5,817 bases of DNA, from contig JAPYPM010000154.1 in NCBI GenBank assembly GCA_029937635.1, positions 1 to 5,817 of the forward strand, read 5' to 3'. The notes beneath the pieces were generated by a model. That model was not told the DNA's origin, ran no database searches, and saw nothing but the letters and a program-made list of their open reading frames with translations. Source of the stretch: Nitrospinaceae bacterium. Lineage in GTDB: Bacteria; Nitrospinota; Nitrospinia; Nitrospinales; VA-1. Positions 1 through 5,472 of this stretch are shown piece by piece. The translations under genes were made by a program, and so were the position numbers. The number at the start of each line of letters is the position of its first letter. Position 1 is the first letter of the stretch.

Positions 1-392
1 CTGGTCATAATGAAGAGGCAAAAGCGACAGCTGCTCGTGAAAACGGAAAACTCGTTAAATCGGTTAAAGATGATCAAACTCAAGAAATTTTGGCAAGTAT
101 GATAAGTACTACAAAAATTAATAAATCTTCTCGACTTGCTAATAGTATTCAAAACCATTTGTATCAGTCTATGAGTAAAAAATATTCTGGTATTAAAAAT
201 CTAGGTGTAAAAGAAGGCCCTTTTTTTGTGTTACATGATACGAATATGGCAAGTATTCTTGTTGAAGTTGGATTTGTTACTAATCTAAAAGAAGAGAGTC
301 GCTTAAAAAAAAGTTCTTACTTAGACATGCTTGCTTCTTCGATTGCAAGAGGAATTTCTAAGTTTTTACAGGATTTTGACCCGATGATCTAG
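1..392 (+). CDS. N-acetylmuramoyl-L-alanine amidase (Amidase_3), C-terminal part
   Basis: The gene is truncated by the left edge. The reading frame is open from position 3, upstream of the first visible ATG at 90, so that ATG is internal. The visible 129 residues match the second half of the Amidase_3 zinc hydrolase fold: an ARENG segment near the start, then SRLANSIQ, then GVKEGPFFVLHDTNMASILVEVGFVTN. The glutamate in VEVGF is the conserved catalytic/zinc-site Glu of this family. The tail IARGISKFL is the usual final helix. From family knowledge, such enzymes cut the amide bond between N-acetylmuramic acid and the stem peptide, and act in the periplasm in cell separation and wall turnover. 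The N-terminus, including any signal peptide or AMIN domain and the first zinc histidine, lies outside the window, so AmiA/B/C-type assignment is not possible. The gene ends 14 nt before der, consistent with co-transcription. Confidence 0.9.
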   Translation, partial: GHNEEAKATAARENGKLVKSVKDDQTQEILASMISTTKINKSSRLANSIQNHLYQSMSKKYSGIKNLGVKEGPFFVLHDTNMASILVEVGFVTNLKEESRLKKSSYLDMLASSIARGISKFLQDFDPMI

Positions 393-406
393 AGGGATTT
401 AAAACC

Positions 407-1729
407 ATGTCTGTATTACCTCTCGTTGCTATTATAGGTCGAGCTAATGTTGGGAAGTCTACACTATTCAACAGGCTTGTCCAGAAACGTAAGGCAATTG
501 TAAATAACACTTCAGGAGTTACTCGCGATCGTATGTATGGTCAATCTGATTGGTTGGGGCACTCTTTTACAGTAGTCGATACAGGAGGAGTAGATGTTGA
601 GGGGGTCAATGATATAGAGACTCAGGTTGTAGAGCAGGCTCTCCAAGCGCAAAATGAAGCGGATATTTTGATCTTCGTTGCTGATAAGAACCTAGGACTT
701 ACTACTGAAGATAGAAAAGTAATTGATCAATTAAGAAAATCTGGAAAACCATTTTTTTTTATTGTAAACAAAGTTGACGAGATTAGCCATGAGGAAGCGC
801 TAACTGATTTTTCTGAAATAGGCATGGATGTCATTTATCCAGTCTCAGCGGAACATGGATATGGTGTTGCAGATATGCTTGATGAGTTGGTGGAGCTACT
901 ACCACCAATTAAAGAATCCCTCCTTCCAGAAAATACTGTTCGAATTGCAATTGTAGGCCGGCCCAATGTTGGAAAGTCATCATTAGTTAACAGATTATTG
1001 GATTCGACGCGCTGCATTGTTTCAGATATTCCAGGTACAACTAGAGATGCCATCGATACGATTCTCAAGCAGGGAGATAAAAATTTTTTATTAATTGATA
1101 CAGCAGGAATCAGGAGGAAGGGAAGAACTAAGCAGGTATTAGAAAAATTTAGCGTAATTATGGCTTTAAAAGCCATGGATCGTTGTGACATAGCAGTGGT
1201 ACTTGTTGATATTTCGGAAGGTATTACAGATCAAGATGCAACTATTGCAGGATATGCTTTTGAAAAAGGAAGGGGTTGCATCTTTGTTGTAAATAAATGG
1301 GATTTGGCAAGACAACTTGAAGCGACCAAAAAATCTATTGAAGAGCAGATAAAGCAAAAATGTAAGTTTTTAGACTTTGCTCCAGTCATTGTTTTATCAG
1401 CGCTATCGGGATATGGGGTAGAAAATTTATTACCTCAGGTAGAGTTGGTTTATGAAGAGTATAATAAAAAAATATCAACGGGAAAACTAAATGATTGTAT
1501 TGAAAAAGCCATTGAGAAAAACCCAATACCAAGCTACCGAGGAAAATTTGTAAAAGTTAAATATACGACTCAAATCAGGAGTCAACCGCCAACTATAAAG
1601 TGTTTTGTTAATTATCCAGAAGGGATTCACTTTTCTTATAAAAGATACTTGACTAATAGCCTAAGAAAATATTTTGGATTCGCTGGAACCCCAGTCAAAT
1701 TATTTTTTTCAGGGAATAAAAAAAAATAA
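407..1729 (+). CDS. der: Ribosome assembly GTPase Der (EngA)
   Basis: Der is an essential tandem GTPase that acts in maturation of the 50S ribosomal subunit in the cytoplasm. The 440-residue length is normal for the family. GTPase domain 1 shows G1 GRANVGKST (11-19), GVTRD (37-41), DTGG (58-61), NKVD (121-124) and SAE (147-149). Domain 2 shows G1 GRPNVGKSS (184-192), GTTRD (210-214), DTAGIRRKG (231-239), NKWD (296-299) and SALSG (331-335). The C-terminal KH-like domain spans about 350-440, with RGKFVKVKYTTQ and the near-terminal FAGTPVKLFF. The ATG at 407 is preceded by AGAGGGA (391-397) at good spacing, and that site overlaps the stop codon of the upstream amidase, so the two probably share a transcript. 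One oddity is Ala13 in the first P-loop, where Pro is usual; the essential Gly-Lys-Ser/Thr is intact. No obvious terminator follows directly. Confidence 0.98.
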   Translation: MSVLPLVAIIGRANVGKSTLFNRLVQKRKAIVNNTSGVTRDRMYGQSDWLGHSFTVVDTGGVDVEGVNDIETQVVEQALQAQNEADILIFVADKNLGLTTEDRKVIDQLRKSGKPFFFIVNKVDEISHEEALTDFSEIGMDVIYPVSAEHGYGVADMLDELVELLPPIKESLLPENTVRIAIVGRPNVGKSSLVNRLLDSTRCIVSDIPGTTRDAIDTILKQGDKNFLLIDTAGIRRKGRTKQVLEKFSVIMALKAMDRCDIAVVLVDISEGITDQDATIAGYAFEKGRGCIFVVNKWDLARQLEATKKSIEEQIKQKCKFLDFAPVIVLSALSGYGVENLLPQVELVYEEYNKKISTGKLNDCIEKAIEKNPIPSYRGKFVKVKYTTQIRSQPPTIKCFVNYPEGIHFSYKRYLTNSLRKYFGFAGTPVKLFFSGNKKK

Positions 1730-1744
1730 ATTAAATTAAGTTAG

Positions 1745-1772
1745 TTGTTTGGTAAAACACAAGACTTATAAG
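1745..1772 (+). promoter_or_regulatory. Candidate sigma-70 promoter upstream of ihfA
   Basis: TTGTTT (1745-1750) and TATAAG (1767-1772) are separated by 16 nt, close to sigma-70 consensus and spacing. Transcription would begin near 1779-1781, giving a leader of more than 200 nt before ihfA. The assignment rests on consensus similarity only, and the region is AT-rich, so chance matches are common. Confidence 0.35.
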
Positions 1773-1898
1773 GGGTAATATGCTTTTTGTCAATCTTAAG
1801 CTGAGGCCTCAACTATTTGGTTGACCTTACTTCTGTGAGAAATAGGAAGGGCATTTTTAGGATGAAGTTTGATTACCATAACGATGTGCTGGAATACT

Positions 1899-1914
1899 AA
1901 CAGTCAATACTGTT
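1899..1914 (+). other. Small perfect hairpin (6-bp stem, 4-nt loop)
   Basis: AACAGT (1899-1904) and ACTGTT (1909-1914) pair perfectly around the loop CAAT. It lies inside the unexplained leader region, directly after the stop of a 12-codon ORF. It is not followed by a T-run, so it is not a classic terminator. Confidence 0.3.
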
Positions 1915-1925
1915 GAAGGAAATAA

Positions 1926-1967
1926 AAAAACCTAAATAAAGAACCGTAAGGATGTTGGTTGGTTTTT
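1926..1967 (+). terminator. Terminator- or attenuator-like hairpin before ihfA
   Basis: AAAAACC (1926-1932) can pair with GGTTTTT (1961-1967), and the inner AACC (1942-1945) with the adjacent GGTT (1957-1960), leaving a 9-nt bulge and an 11-nt loop. The 3' arm ends in five T residues. The stem is weak in GC, so this could be a poor intrinsic terminator, an attenuator or a small-RNA 3' end. It lies 35 nt before the ihfA start codon. Confidence 0.25.
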
Positions 1968-2002
1968 CATGTTAAAAAAGAATAATTTAGAGTGATTTAA
2001 TT

Positions 2003-2332
2003 TTGAAAAATAATAAAACATATGGAACTGTTGTTAAAGCAGATCTAGTTGAGCGAGTGTATCAAAAAATTGGGTTTACTCGACAGCAAGCTGTGAAAGC
2101 AGTTGAAATTATTTTAAATGAAATTAAAATGACTCTTGCAAATAATGAGGATGTTCGAATCTCTGGATTTGCAGGATTCCATTTGAGAGAGAAAAATGCC
2201 AGAATTGCAAGAAACCCTCGGAGTGGTAAGCCTGTTCCTATTTTAGCGAGAAGGGTTTTAACTTTCAAGCCAAGTAAACAGCTATTAATTTCCACTAATA
2301 GGTTGTTAGATGAACTCAAAGATACCAGATAA
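2003..2332 (+). CDS. ihfA: Integration host factor alpha-type DNA-bending protein
   Basis: This is a 109-residue HU/IHF family protein, which binds DNA as a dimer and bends it sharply, serving transcription, replication and recombination. The N-terminal helices (about 10-45) are followed by the signature ISGFAGFHLREKNAR (53-67). The DNA-inserting arm has RNP (70-72), whose proline is the intercalating residue, and then ends in LARRVLTFKPSKQL (81-94). The ITARRVVTF-like stretch and the MerR-family gene behind it favour IhfA over HU. The start is TTG at 2003: an in-frame TAG lies at 1988-1990, the next in-frame ATG is at codon 43, and the purine-rich AGAGTGA (1990-1996) sits before the TTG. About eight extra N-terminal residues are present compared with E. 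coli IhfA. The end overlaps the following gene by 23 nt. Confidence 0.93.
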   Translation: MKNNKTYGTVVKADLVERVYQKIGFTRQQAVKAVEIILNEIKMTLANNEDVRISGFAGFHLREKNARIARNPRSGKPVPILARRVLTFKPSKQLLISTNRLLDELKDTR

Positions 2333-2666
2333 GTTATTTTTTAAAATAGGCGAGGTTGCCAAGCTAGCTGGAGTAGAACAGCACGTTCTTAGGTATTGGG
2401 AAGACGAGTTTAAAGCTCTTCATCCTAAAAAAAATAAATCCGGTCAACGTTTTTATGAGAAAAAGGATGTTGAACTAGTTCTTAAAATTCAAAGATTGTT
2501 GTATCTAGAAAAATATACTATTGCTGGAGCTAAAAAAAAAATTAGAGAGAGTAAAAAGAAAAGTTCTCAGTTGTCTTTGGGGTTTGATCGAGAGACTTTT
2601 ATTGATCAGAAAAATGACATTATTGCTGACCTAGAATCTGCTCTAGAACTTCTTCCAGGTGATTAA
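2310..2666 (+). CDS. MerR-family transcriptional regulator (ihfA-linked type)
   Basis: The 118-residue protein has an N-terminal MerR winged helix-turn-helix: FKIGEVAKLAGVEQHVLRYWE (11-31) is the HTH, and KNKSGQRFYEKKDV (41-54) covers the wing and next strand. Helices at 54-80 include YTIAGAKKKI. A short C-terminal helix (about 95-115) probably serves in dimerisation. There is no effector-binding domain and no cysteine cluster, so a metal-sensing role like that of MerR itself is unlikely. From family knowledge, small MerR proteins of this kind directly follow ihfA in many proteobacteria, and their targets are poorly defined. The ATG at 2310 lies inside ihfA, with only a weak AGG (2300-2302) in front, so translation is probably coupled to ihfA. 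A strong hairpin terminator follows 55 nt after the stop. Confidence 0.92.
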   Translation: MNSKIPDKLFFKIGEVAKLAGVEQHVLRYWEDEFKALHPKKNKSGQRFYEKKDVELVLKIQRLLYLEKYTIAGAKKKIRESKKKSSQLSLGFDRETFIDQKNDIIADLESALELLPGD

Positions 2667-2720
2667 ATTATAGGCCCATTAGGCAGCTATGTATAAGTGA
2701 TAAAAAAATATGAATTCTAA

Positions 2721-2754
2721 AAAACTCTCCCCACATATTTAAGGGGAGAATTTT
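2721..2754. terminator. Bidirectional intrinsic terminator between convergent genes
   Basis: TCTCCCC (2726-2732) pairs with GGGGAGA (2743-2749) around a 10-nt loop. Beyond a single C/A mismatch the stem is flanked by AAAA (2721-2724) and TTTT (2751-2754), giving a U-tract in both directions. It lies between the stop of the MerR-family gene (+) and the stop of the redoxin gene (-), and probably terminates both transcripts. It is the most GC-rich hairpin in an AT-rich gap. Confidence 0.85.
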
Positions 2755-2771
2755 AAAGAATTTCGTTATGA

Positions 2772-3245
2772 TTAACTAAAGGCTTTTTTAGCTACTCCAA
2801 CCAAAGCATCTATAGTTCGACATCCAAGAAGATCTGCGTCTTCGCGAGCCAATTCATTACCATCGGCGTCGATAGCAATTACTGCTCTGTTTAGATACCG
2901 ACTACGGACTCCATCTAGGTTTAGTTTATTTGCTTTTGCAAATTCTAAGTCTGGATCTTGGAAGAGACTTGGAATACCACGTCCAGCGTTACTTAAAATA
3001 TCGGTTCCTACTATAATGATTACTTCTTCAGCACCAGCTGTTTTGAACTTTCCCATGTTTTCTTTTACTTGGTCGAATTCCTTATTACAAAAACCACCGG
3101 CTCCCGGTAAGGTGATGATAAGTCGTTTCCCATTAAAATCTTTTATAGCAAGATTTTGTTCTAAAGGAGTGGATGCGGCATTTTCAGGGCTCCACTCAGG
3201 GTTAAGTCTTATTAATTTTACATCTAATCCTGGCAACTGTGCCAT
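2772..3245 (-). CDS. Peroxiredoxin-like (redoxin / Prx5-type) protein
   Basis: The 157-residue protein has the length and layout of a Prx5-type thioredoxin-fold peroxidase. It contains beta strand RLIITLPGAG (41-50), the putative peroxidatic Cys53 in GGFCNKEF, a strand EEVIIIVGTD (73-82), the segment SLFQDPDLEFAKANKLNL (93-110) and the strand RAVIAIDADGNE (120-131). Arg120 is positioned like the conserved active-site Arg of the family. Cys142 could be a resolving cysteine. Such proteins reduce peroxides using thiol donors in the cytoplasm; there is no signal peptide. The loop is non-canonical: families usually show PxxxTxxC, but here it reads PGAGGFC, one residue shorter and without the Thr/Ser, so activity may differ. 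The start ATG at 3245 has a strong ribosome binding site. The gene is monocistronic, divergent from the metallopeptidase gene. Confidence 0.8.
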   Translation of the reverse strand: MAQLPGLDVKLIRLNPEWSPENAASTPLEQNLAIKDFNGKRLIITLPGAGGFCNKEFDQVKENMGKFKTAGAEEVIIIVGTDILSNAGRGIPSLFQDPDLEFAKANKLNLDGVRSRYLNRAVIAIDADGNELAREDADLLGCRTIDALVGVAKKAFS

Positions 3246-3251
3246 AAAACT

Positions 3252-3259
3252 ACCTCCTC
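3252..3259 (-). promoter_or_regulatory. Strong ribosome binding site of the redoxin gene
   Basis: Read on the - strand this is GAGGAGGT, followed after six bases (AGTTTT) by the ATG at 3245. It is the best Shine-Dalgarno match in the window and suggests high expression of the redoxin. It also fixes the start codon. Confidence 0.85.
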
Positions 3260-3402
3260 AATAATATAATATTTTTTTAAATTCTTTTGATGATATTGAT
3301 CTATGAAAGTATCATTTTTTTACGCATTTTTTAATTTTTATTTATAAAAATATTAAATTAATAATAATTAATTTTGGTTTAATCGCATTCATAATGGTCA
3401 TC

Positions 3403-3411
3403 TGCTAATAT
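3403..3411 (+). promoter_or_regulatory. Candidate extended -10 promoter of the metallopeptidase gene
   Basis: TGCTAATAT has the TGn motif followed by a TAATAT hexamer, an extended -10 arrangement that can work without a good -35 box; none is evident at the expected distance. Transcription would start near 3418, leaving a leader of about 26 nt. The hexamer forms one arm of an inverted repeat (3406-3421), so a bound protein there could block it. Confidence 0.3.
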
Positions 3412-3443
3412 TTTAATATTAATAATTTCAACTTAATGGTCTT

Positions 3444-5024
3444 ATGCTTATGATCTCAGCTCTTAGATTTCTCTCTTTTTCTTTATTTTCATTGGTTTTT
3501 ACTTTTGGAAATCTTTATGCGCAAGATACAGATGGTTCTAAACGCCCTTTTTATGAATACAAAGGTAATTATGGAGAAGAAGTATCGTCTGAAAAAGCCA
3601 AGTTTAAAAAAGCATTTGGTTACAATCTAATTGATATGGGACGAAACTGGTCCCCCATTGAAATTGAGGTTATGCATGCTGCTTTTAAGCAATTACCATC
3701 TGGATTTCTTAGGATTCCTAAATTAAAAAATTTGTATCGACTAGATAAAATCGTGTTGAACGCAGAAAATGCTTCGGGAGATGACATCCCAGCTGCAACT
3801 CTCCCATCATTTAGTACAATTTATGAAAATATATCACAGTCTTATAGAGTTTTTGTTGGGAAGCAGGAACTACGAGTTGAGCTGTATAACCCATTGTTTC
3901 ATGAAGATAGAATAGATCTAATTAATATTATCCAACATGAGATGGCTCATGCCTTTGATTTTTCTAGAGGTTTTTTGAGTTTTTCTGATGAGTGGATTTC
4001 TTTGACAAAGTTTAAGGTGTTGCATATTTTCCCTTTAGATGGTGTCCACGATAGTGATTCATTATATACCTTAGTAAATGATCCCAAGGTAAATAATTAT
4101 GCTCCAACGGCTAGAAGAAATCTTTCTACTTATTCTAGACAAAACCCCCAGGAAGACTTTGCAAATTCAGTGACTGCGTATATAAATTATCCATATTTTC
4201 GTTATACCCACCCTGCAAGATACGAATTTCTTAACAAAAATGTTTTTGAGGGTAAAGAATATTTTTCTAATGTTACCGGCGTAAGTAGTTTTGAAGAAAA
4301 AGTTATTTTTGATCTAGAAAAAGCCTTGAATAATGCTAGTTGGATTGATGTAAGTTATATTTTAATTGAGTTAGATAGAGGATATTTCCCTATACTTGAG
4401 AATAAAATCATCGCTCGTATAAAGAAAGCTCTTGGATCAATGTCTGTTTCTCAGGAAAAAGATAAAATCCTTGGCCTTTCTACATGCTACTTGATGAAGC
4501 CGGAAGCTCTTGAATTGAGAAAAAGCTTAATCCGATCTCGTCGGATTTCTGTCAAAGATGTTTTAACGGATCCGCAATGTTTTCGTTATGCACGTGATAC
4601 GTTTGAAAAGCAACTTTCAAAATGGTCGCCATCAAATCTTTACTTTTATCAAGATAGTGCAAGTGACTTTATTCAGTTTTTGGATCCAGTTCTCTCAGCT
4701 GCTTATGTTAGAGGATTTGAAACCGAATACGAATGGAAAATATTTTTTGAAGGAGAGGGTGCAGGGGAGCTGCTTGCTGAAGGATCTTCTTTATGGAAAA
4801 AAGGTGGGAATGGTTCAGTTAAGATAAACTTAAAGAAAAGTTCTATGCGTGATTTTAAATTTCCAGAAGGAAAAATTTTAAGAATTGAGTTGCTAGCTAA
4901 GCGGACGAACCCATTTAATTTTAAAAGCTTTAATTCTGAAAGAACAGGAGCTAGGTTTATTGTTCAACCGTGGTTTTCTTATATTGGACCCGACTCACCA
5001 AAAATTCACGTGACTTTTCCCTAA
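3444..5024 (+). CDS. Secreted HExxH zinc metallopeptidase of unknown specificity
   Basis: The 526-residue protein begins with a signal peptide (about 1-26, hydrophobic FLSFSLFSLVFTFG, likely cleavage after LYA), so it should act in the periplasm or outside the cell. There is no lipobox cysteine. The catalytic centre is IIQHEMAHAFD, with zinc ligands His165 and His169 and catalytic Glu166. Downstream, NPQEDFANSVTAYI supplies Glu237, the probable third ligand, as in gluzincins of the ATLF-like type where an EDFA segment follows the HExxH by about 70 residues. Residues about 280-400 are mainly helical by appearance, and 430-526 look beta-rich; I do not recognise either region. The substrate is unknown. 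The start has no clear Shine-Dalgarno site, and ATG at 3450 is an equally possible start two codons in. It is transcribed alone and converges with the DUF1566 gene 25 nt away. Confidence 0.75.
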   Translation: MLMISALRFLSFSLFSLVFTFGNLYAQDTDGSKRPFYEYKGNYGEEVSSEKAKFKKAFGYNLIDMGRNWSPIEIEVMHAAFKQLPSGFLRIPKLKNLYRLDKIVLNAENASGDDIPAATLPSFSTIYENISQSYRVFVGKQELRVELYNPLFHEDRIDLINIIQHEMAHAFDFSRGFLSFSDEWISLTKFKVLHIFPLDGVHDSDSLYTLVNDPKVNNYAPTARRNLSTYSRQNPQEDFANSVTAYINYPYFRYTHPARYEFLNKNVFEGKEYFSNVTGVSSFEEKVIFDLEKALNNASWIDVSYILIELDRGYFPILENKIIARIKKALGSMSVSQEKDKILGLSTCYLMKPEALELRKSLIRSRRISVKDVLTDPQCFRYARDTFEKQLSKWSPSNLYFYQDSASDFIQFLDPVLSAAYVRGFETEYEWKIFFEGEGAGELLAEGSSLWKKGGNGSVKINLKKSSMRDFKFPEGKILRIELLAKRTNPFNFKSFNSERTGARFIVQPWFSYIGPDSPKIHVTFP

Positions 5025-5033
5025 AATGTTCAA

Positions 5034-5046
5034 AGTAAATTTTACT
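5034..5046. terminator. Weak inverted repeat between convergent genes
   Basis: AGTAAA and TTTACT are perfectly inverted around one central T in the 25-nt gap between the metallopeptidase gene and the DUF1566 gene. As RNA it would form only a short A/U-rich stem, so intrinsic termination here would be inefficient. No better terminator is visible at this junction. Confidence 0.2.
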
Positions 5047-5049
5047 GAG

Positions 5050-5472
5050 TCATATGAGATTTCGCACTAACCTAACACACATATTCATATTAGCGTATTT
5101 TGATGGCCACACTTTTACGCCATCTTCGTATTGTATTATAAGAGCGGATGAATCTTTCTCTTCACTAGTCCATGTTGTTCCGCCAGACCCTGGACCAAAA
5201 ATTGAATGTAGATAAATTTCATCTCCATATTTATCGGTATTTTTGTTAGTAAGGTCAAAAAGGCTCCATGCCTCGGCCTCATTTGGATATCTCCATTCTT
5301 CTGAACCGGCAAACCTTTGTATATTAGTAATTTCAGCATAATCTTGGCATTTAAACCAGTTTTGCCATTTTTTTGTGTCTTGGAATGAATCCGTTTTCTT
5401 CCAGATCAATTTCATTTCCAAATCGGTTATAGTTTCGTTTTCATTTTCGGTAAATCTTTTATTAACGCTCAT
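5050..5472 (-). CDS. Stand-alone DUF1566 (Lcl C-terminal-like) domain protein
   Basis: The 140-residue protein shows the DUF1566 pattern along its whole length: RFTENENETITDLEMKLIW (6-24), then SEEWRYPNEAEAWSLFDL (57-74), then TTWTSEE (99-105) and the closing MCVRLVR (131-137), matching the family's RF..n..TvtD..tgL.W, WRlPt..EL.sL, YWSS and vRcVR blocks. From family knowledge the domain is often found in exported or surface proteins, including the Legionella collagen-like adhesin Lcl; its biochemical role is generally unknown. Here there is no signal peptide or membrane segment, so it is probably cytoplasmic. The start ATG overlaps the stop of the aldehyde dehydrogenase gene (ATGA), and no Shine-Dalgarno site is evident just upstream, so translation is likely coupled to that gene. 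This is an unusual partner, and the pair may share a function. Confidence 0.75.
   Translation of the reverse strand: MSVNKRFTENENETITDLEMKLIWKKTDSFQDTKKWQNWFKCQDYAEITNIQRFAGSEEWRYPNEAEAWSLFDLTNKNTDKYGDEIYLHSIFGPGSGGTTWTSEEKDSSALIIQYEDGVKVWPSKYANMNMCVRLVRNLI

Larger units (their letters stand above)
1730..2002 (+). other. 273-nt intergenic region upstream of ihfA, possible leader or small RNA
   Basis: This gap contains no long ORF. It holds a sigma-70-like promoter candidate (1745-1772), a 10-nt palindrome TGAGGCCTCA (1802-1811), a small hairpin at 1809-1824 (TCAAC/GTTGA), a clean hairpin at 1899-1914 and a terminator-like hairpin at 1926-1967. Two very short ORFs with purine-rich sites in front occur at 1780-1824 (14 codons) and 1862-1900 (12 codons). 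The interval from promoter to last hairpin is about 190 nt, suitable for an untranslated leader of ihfA or an independent small RNA. I tested the 6S, 4.5S, tmRNA and tRNA patterns by eye and none fits. Function is unknown. Confidence 0.35.
3246..3443. other. AT-rich divergent intergenic region with inverted repeats
   Basis: These 198 bp separate two divergent genes and should hold both promoters. They include the inverted repeats ATGATA/TATCAT (3290-3295 and 3310-3315), AAATTAAT/ATTAATTT (3355-3362 and 3367-3374, 4-nt spacer) and TAATAT/ATATTA (3406-3411 and 3416-3421). The last two consist only of A and T, so they may be chance products of composition. No known operator could be assigned. 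Confidence 0.5.

Noticed and set aside
835..1191. 118-codon ORF on the - strand inside der
   Set aside because: It lies opposite the strongly conserved GTPase domain 2 of der and has no recognisable motifs, so it is a shadow frame.
1802..1811. Palindrome TGAGGCCTCA as an operator
   Set aside because: It is a single 10-nt palindrome that matches no known regulator site I can name, and it lies within a possible short ORF; too little to call.
1775..1970. 6S RNA (ssrS), because the interval from candidate promoter to last hairpin is about 190 nt
   Set aside because: The possible pairings I find (1774-1779 with 1872-1877, and 1825-1830 with 1946-1951) cross each other and do not give the long rod with a central bubble typical of 6S RNA.
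1730..2002. tRNA, tmRNA or signal-recognition RNA in the gap before ihfA
   Set aside because: No T-loop GGTTCGAATCC-like segment, no CCA end, and no GGAA-tetraloop helix 8 pattern is present.
3016..3264. 82-codon ORF on the + strand over the redoxin gene
   Set aside because: It is antisense to a recognisable redoxin gene with a strong ribosome binding site; its translation resembles no family.
4588..4827. 79-codon ORF in another frame inside the metallopeptidase gene
   Set aside because: It is fully contained in the longer gene on the same strand, with no motif and no independent ribosome binding site recognised.
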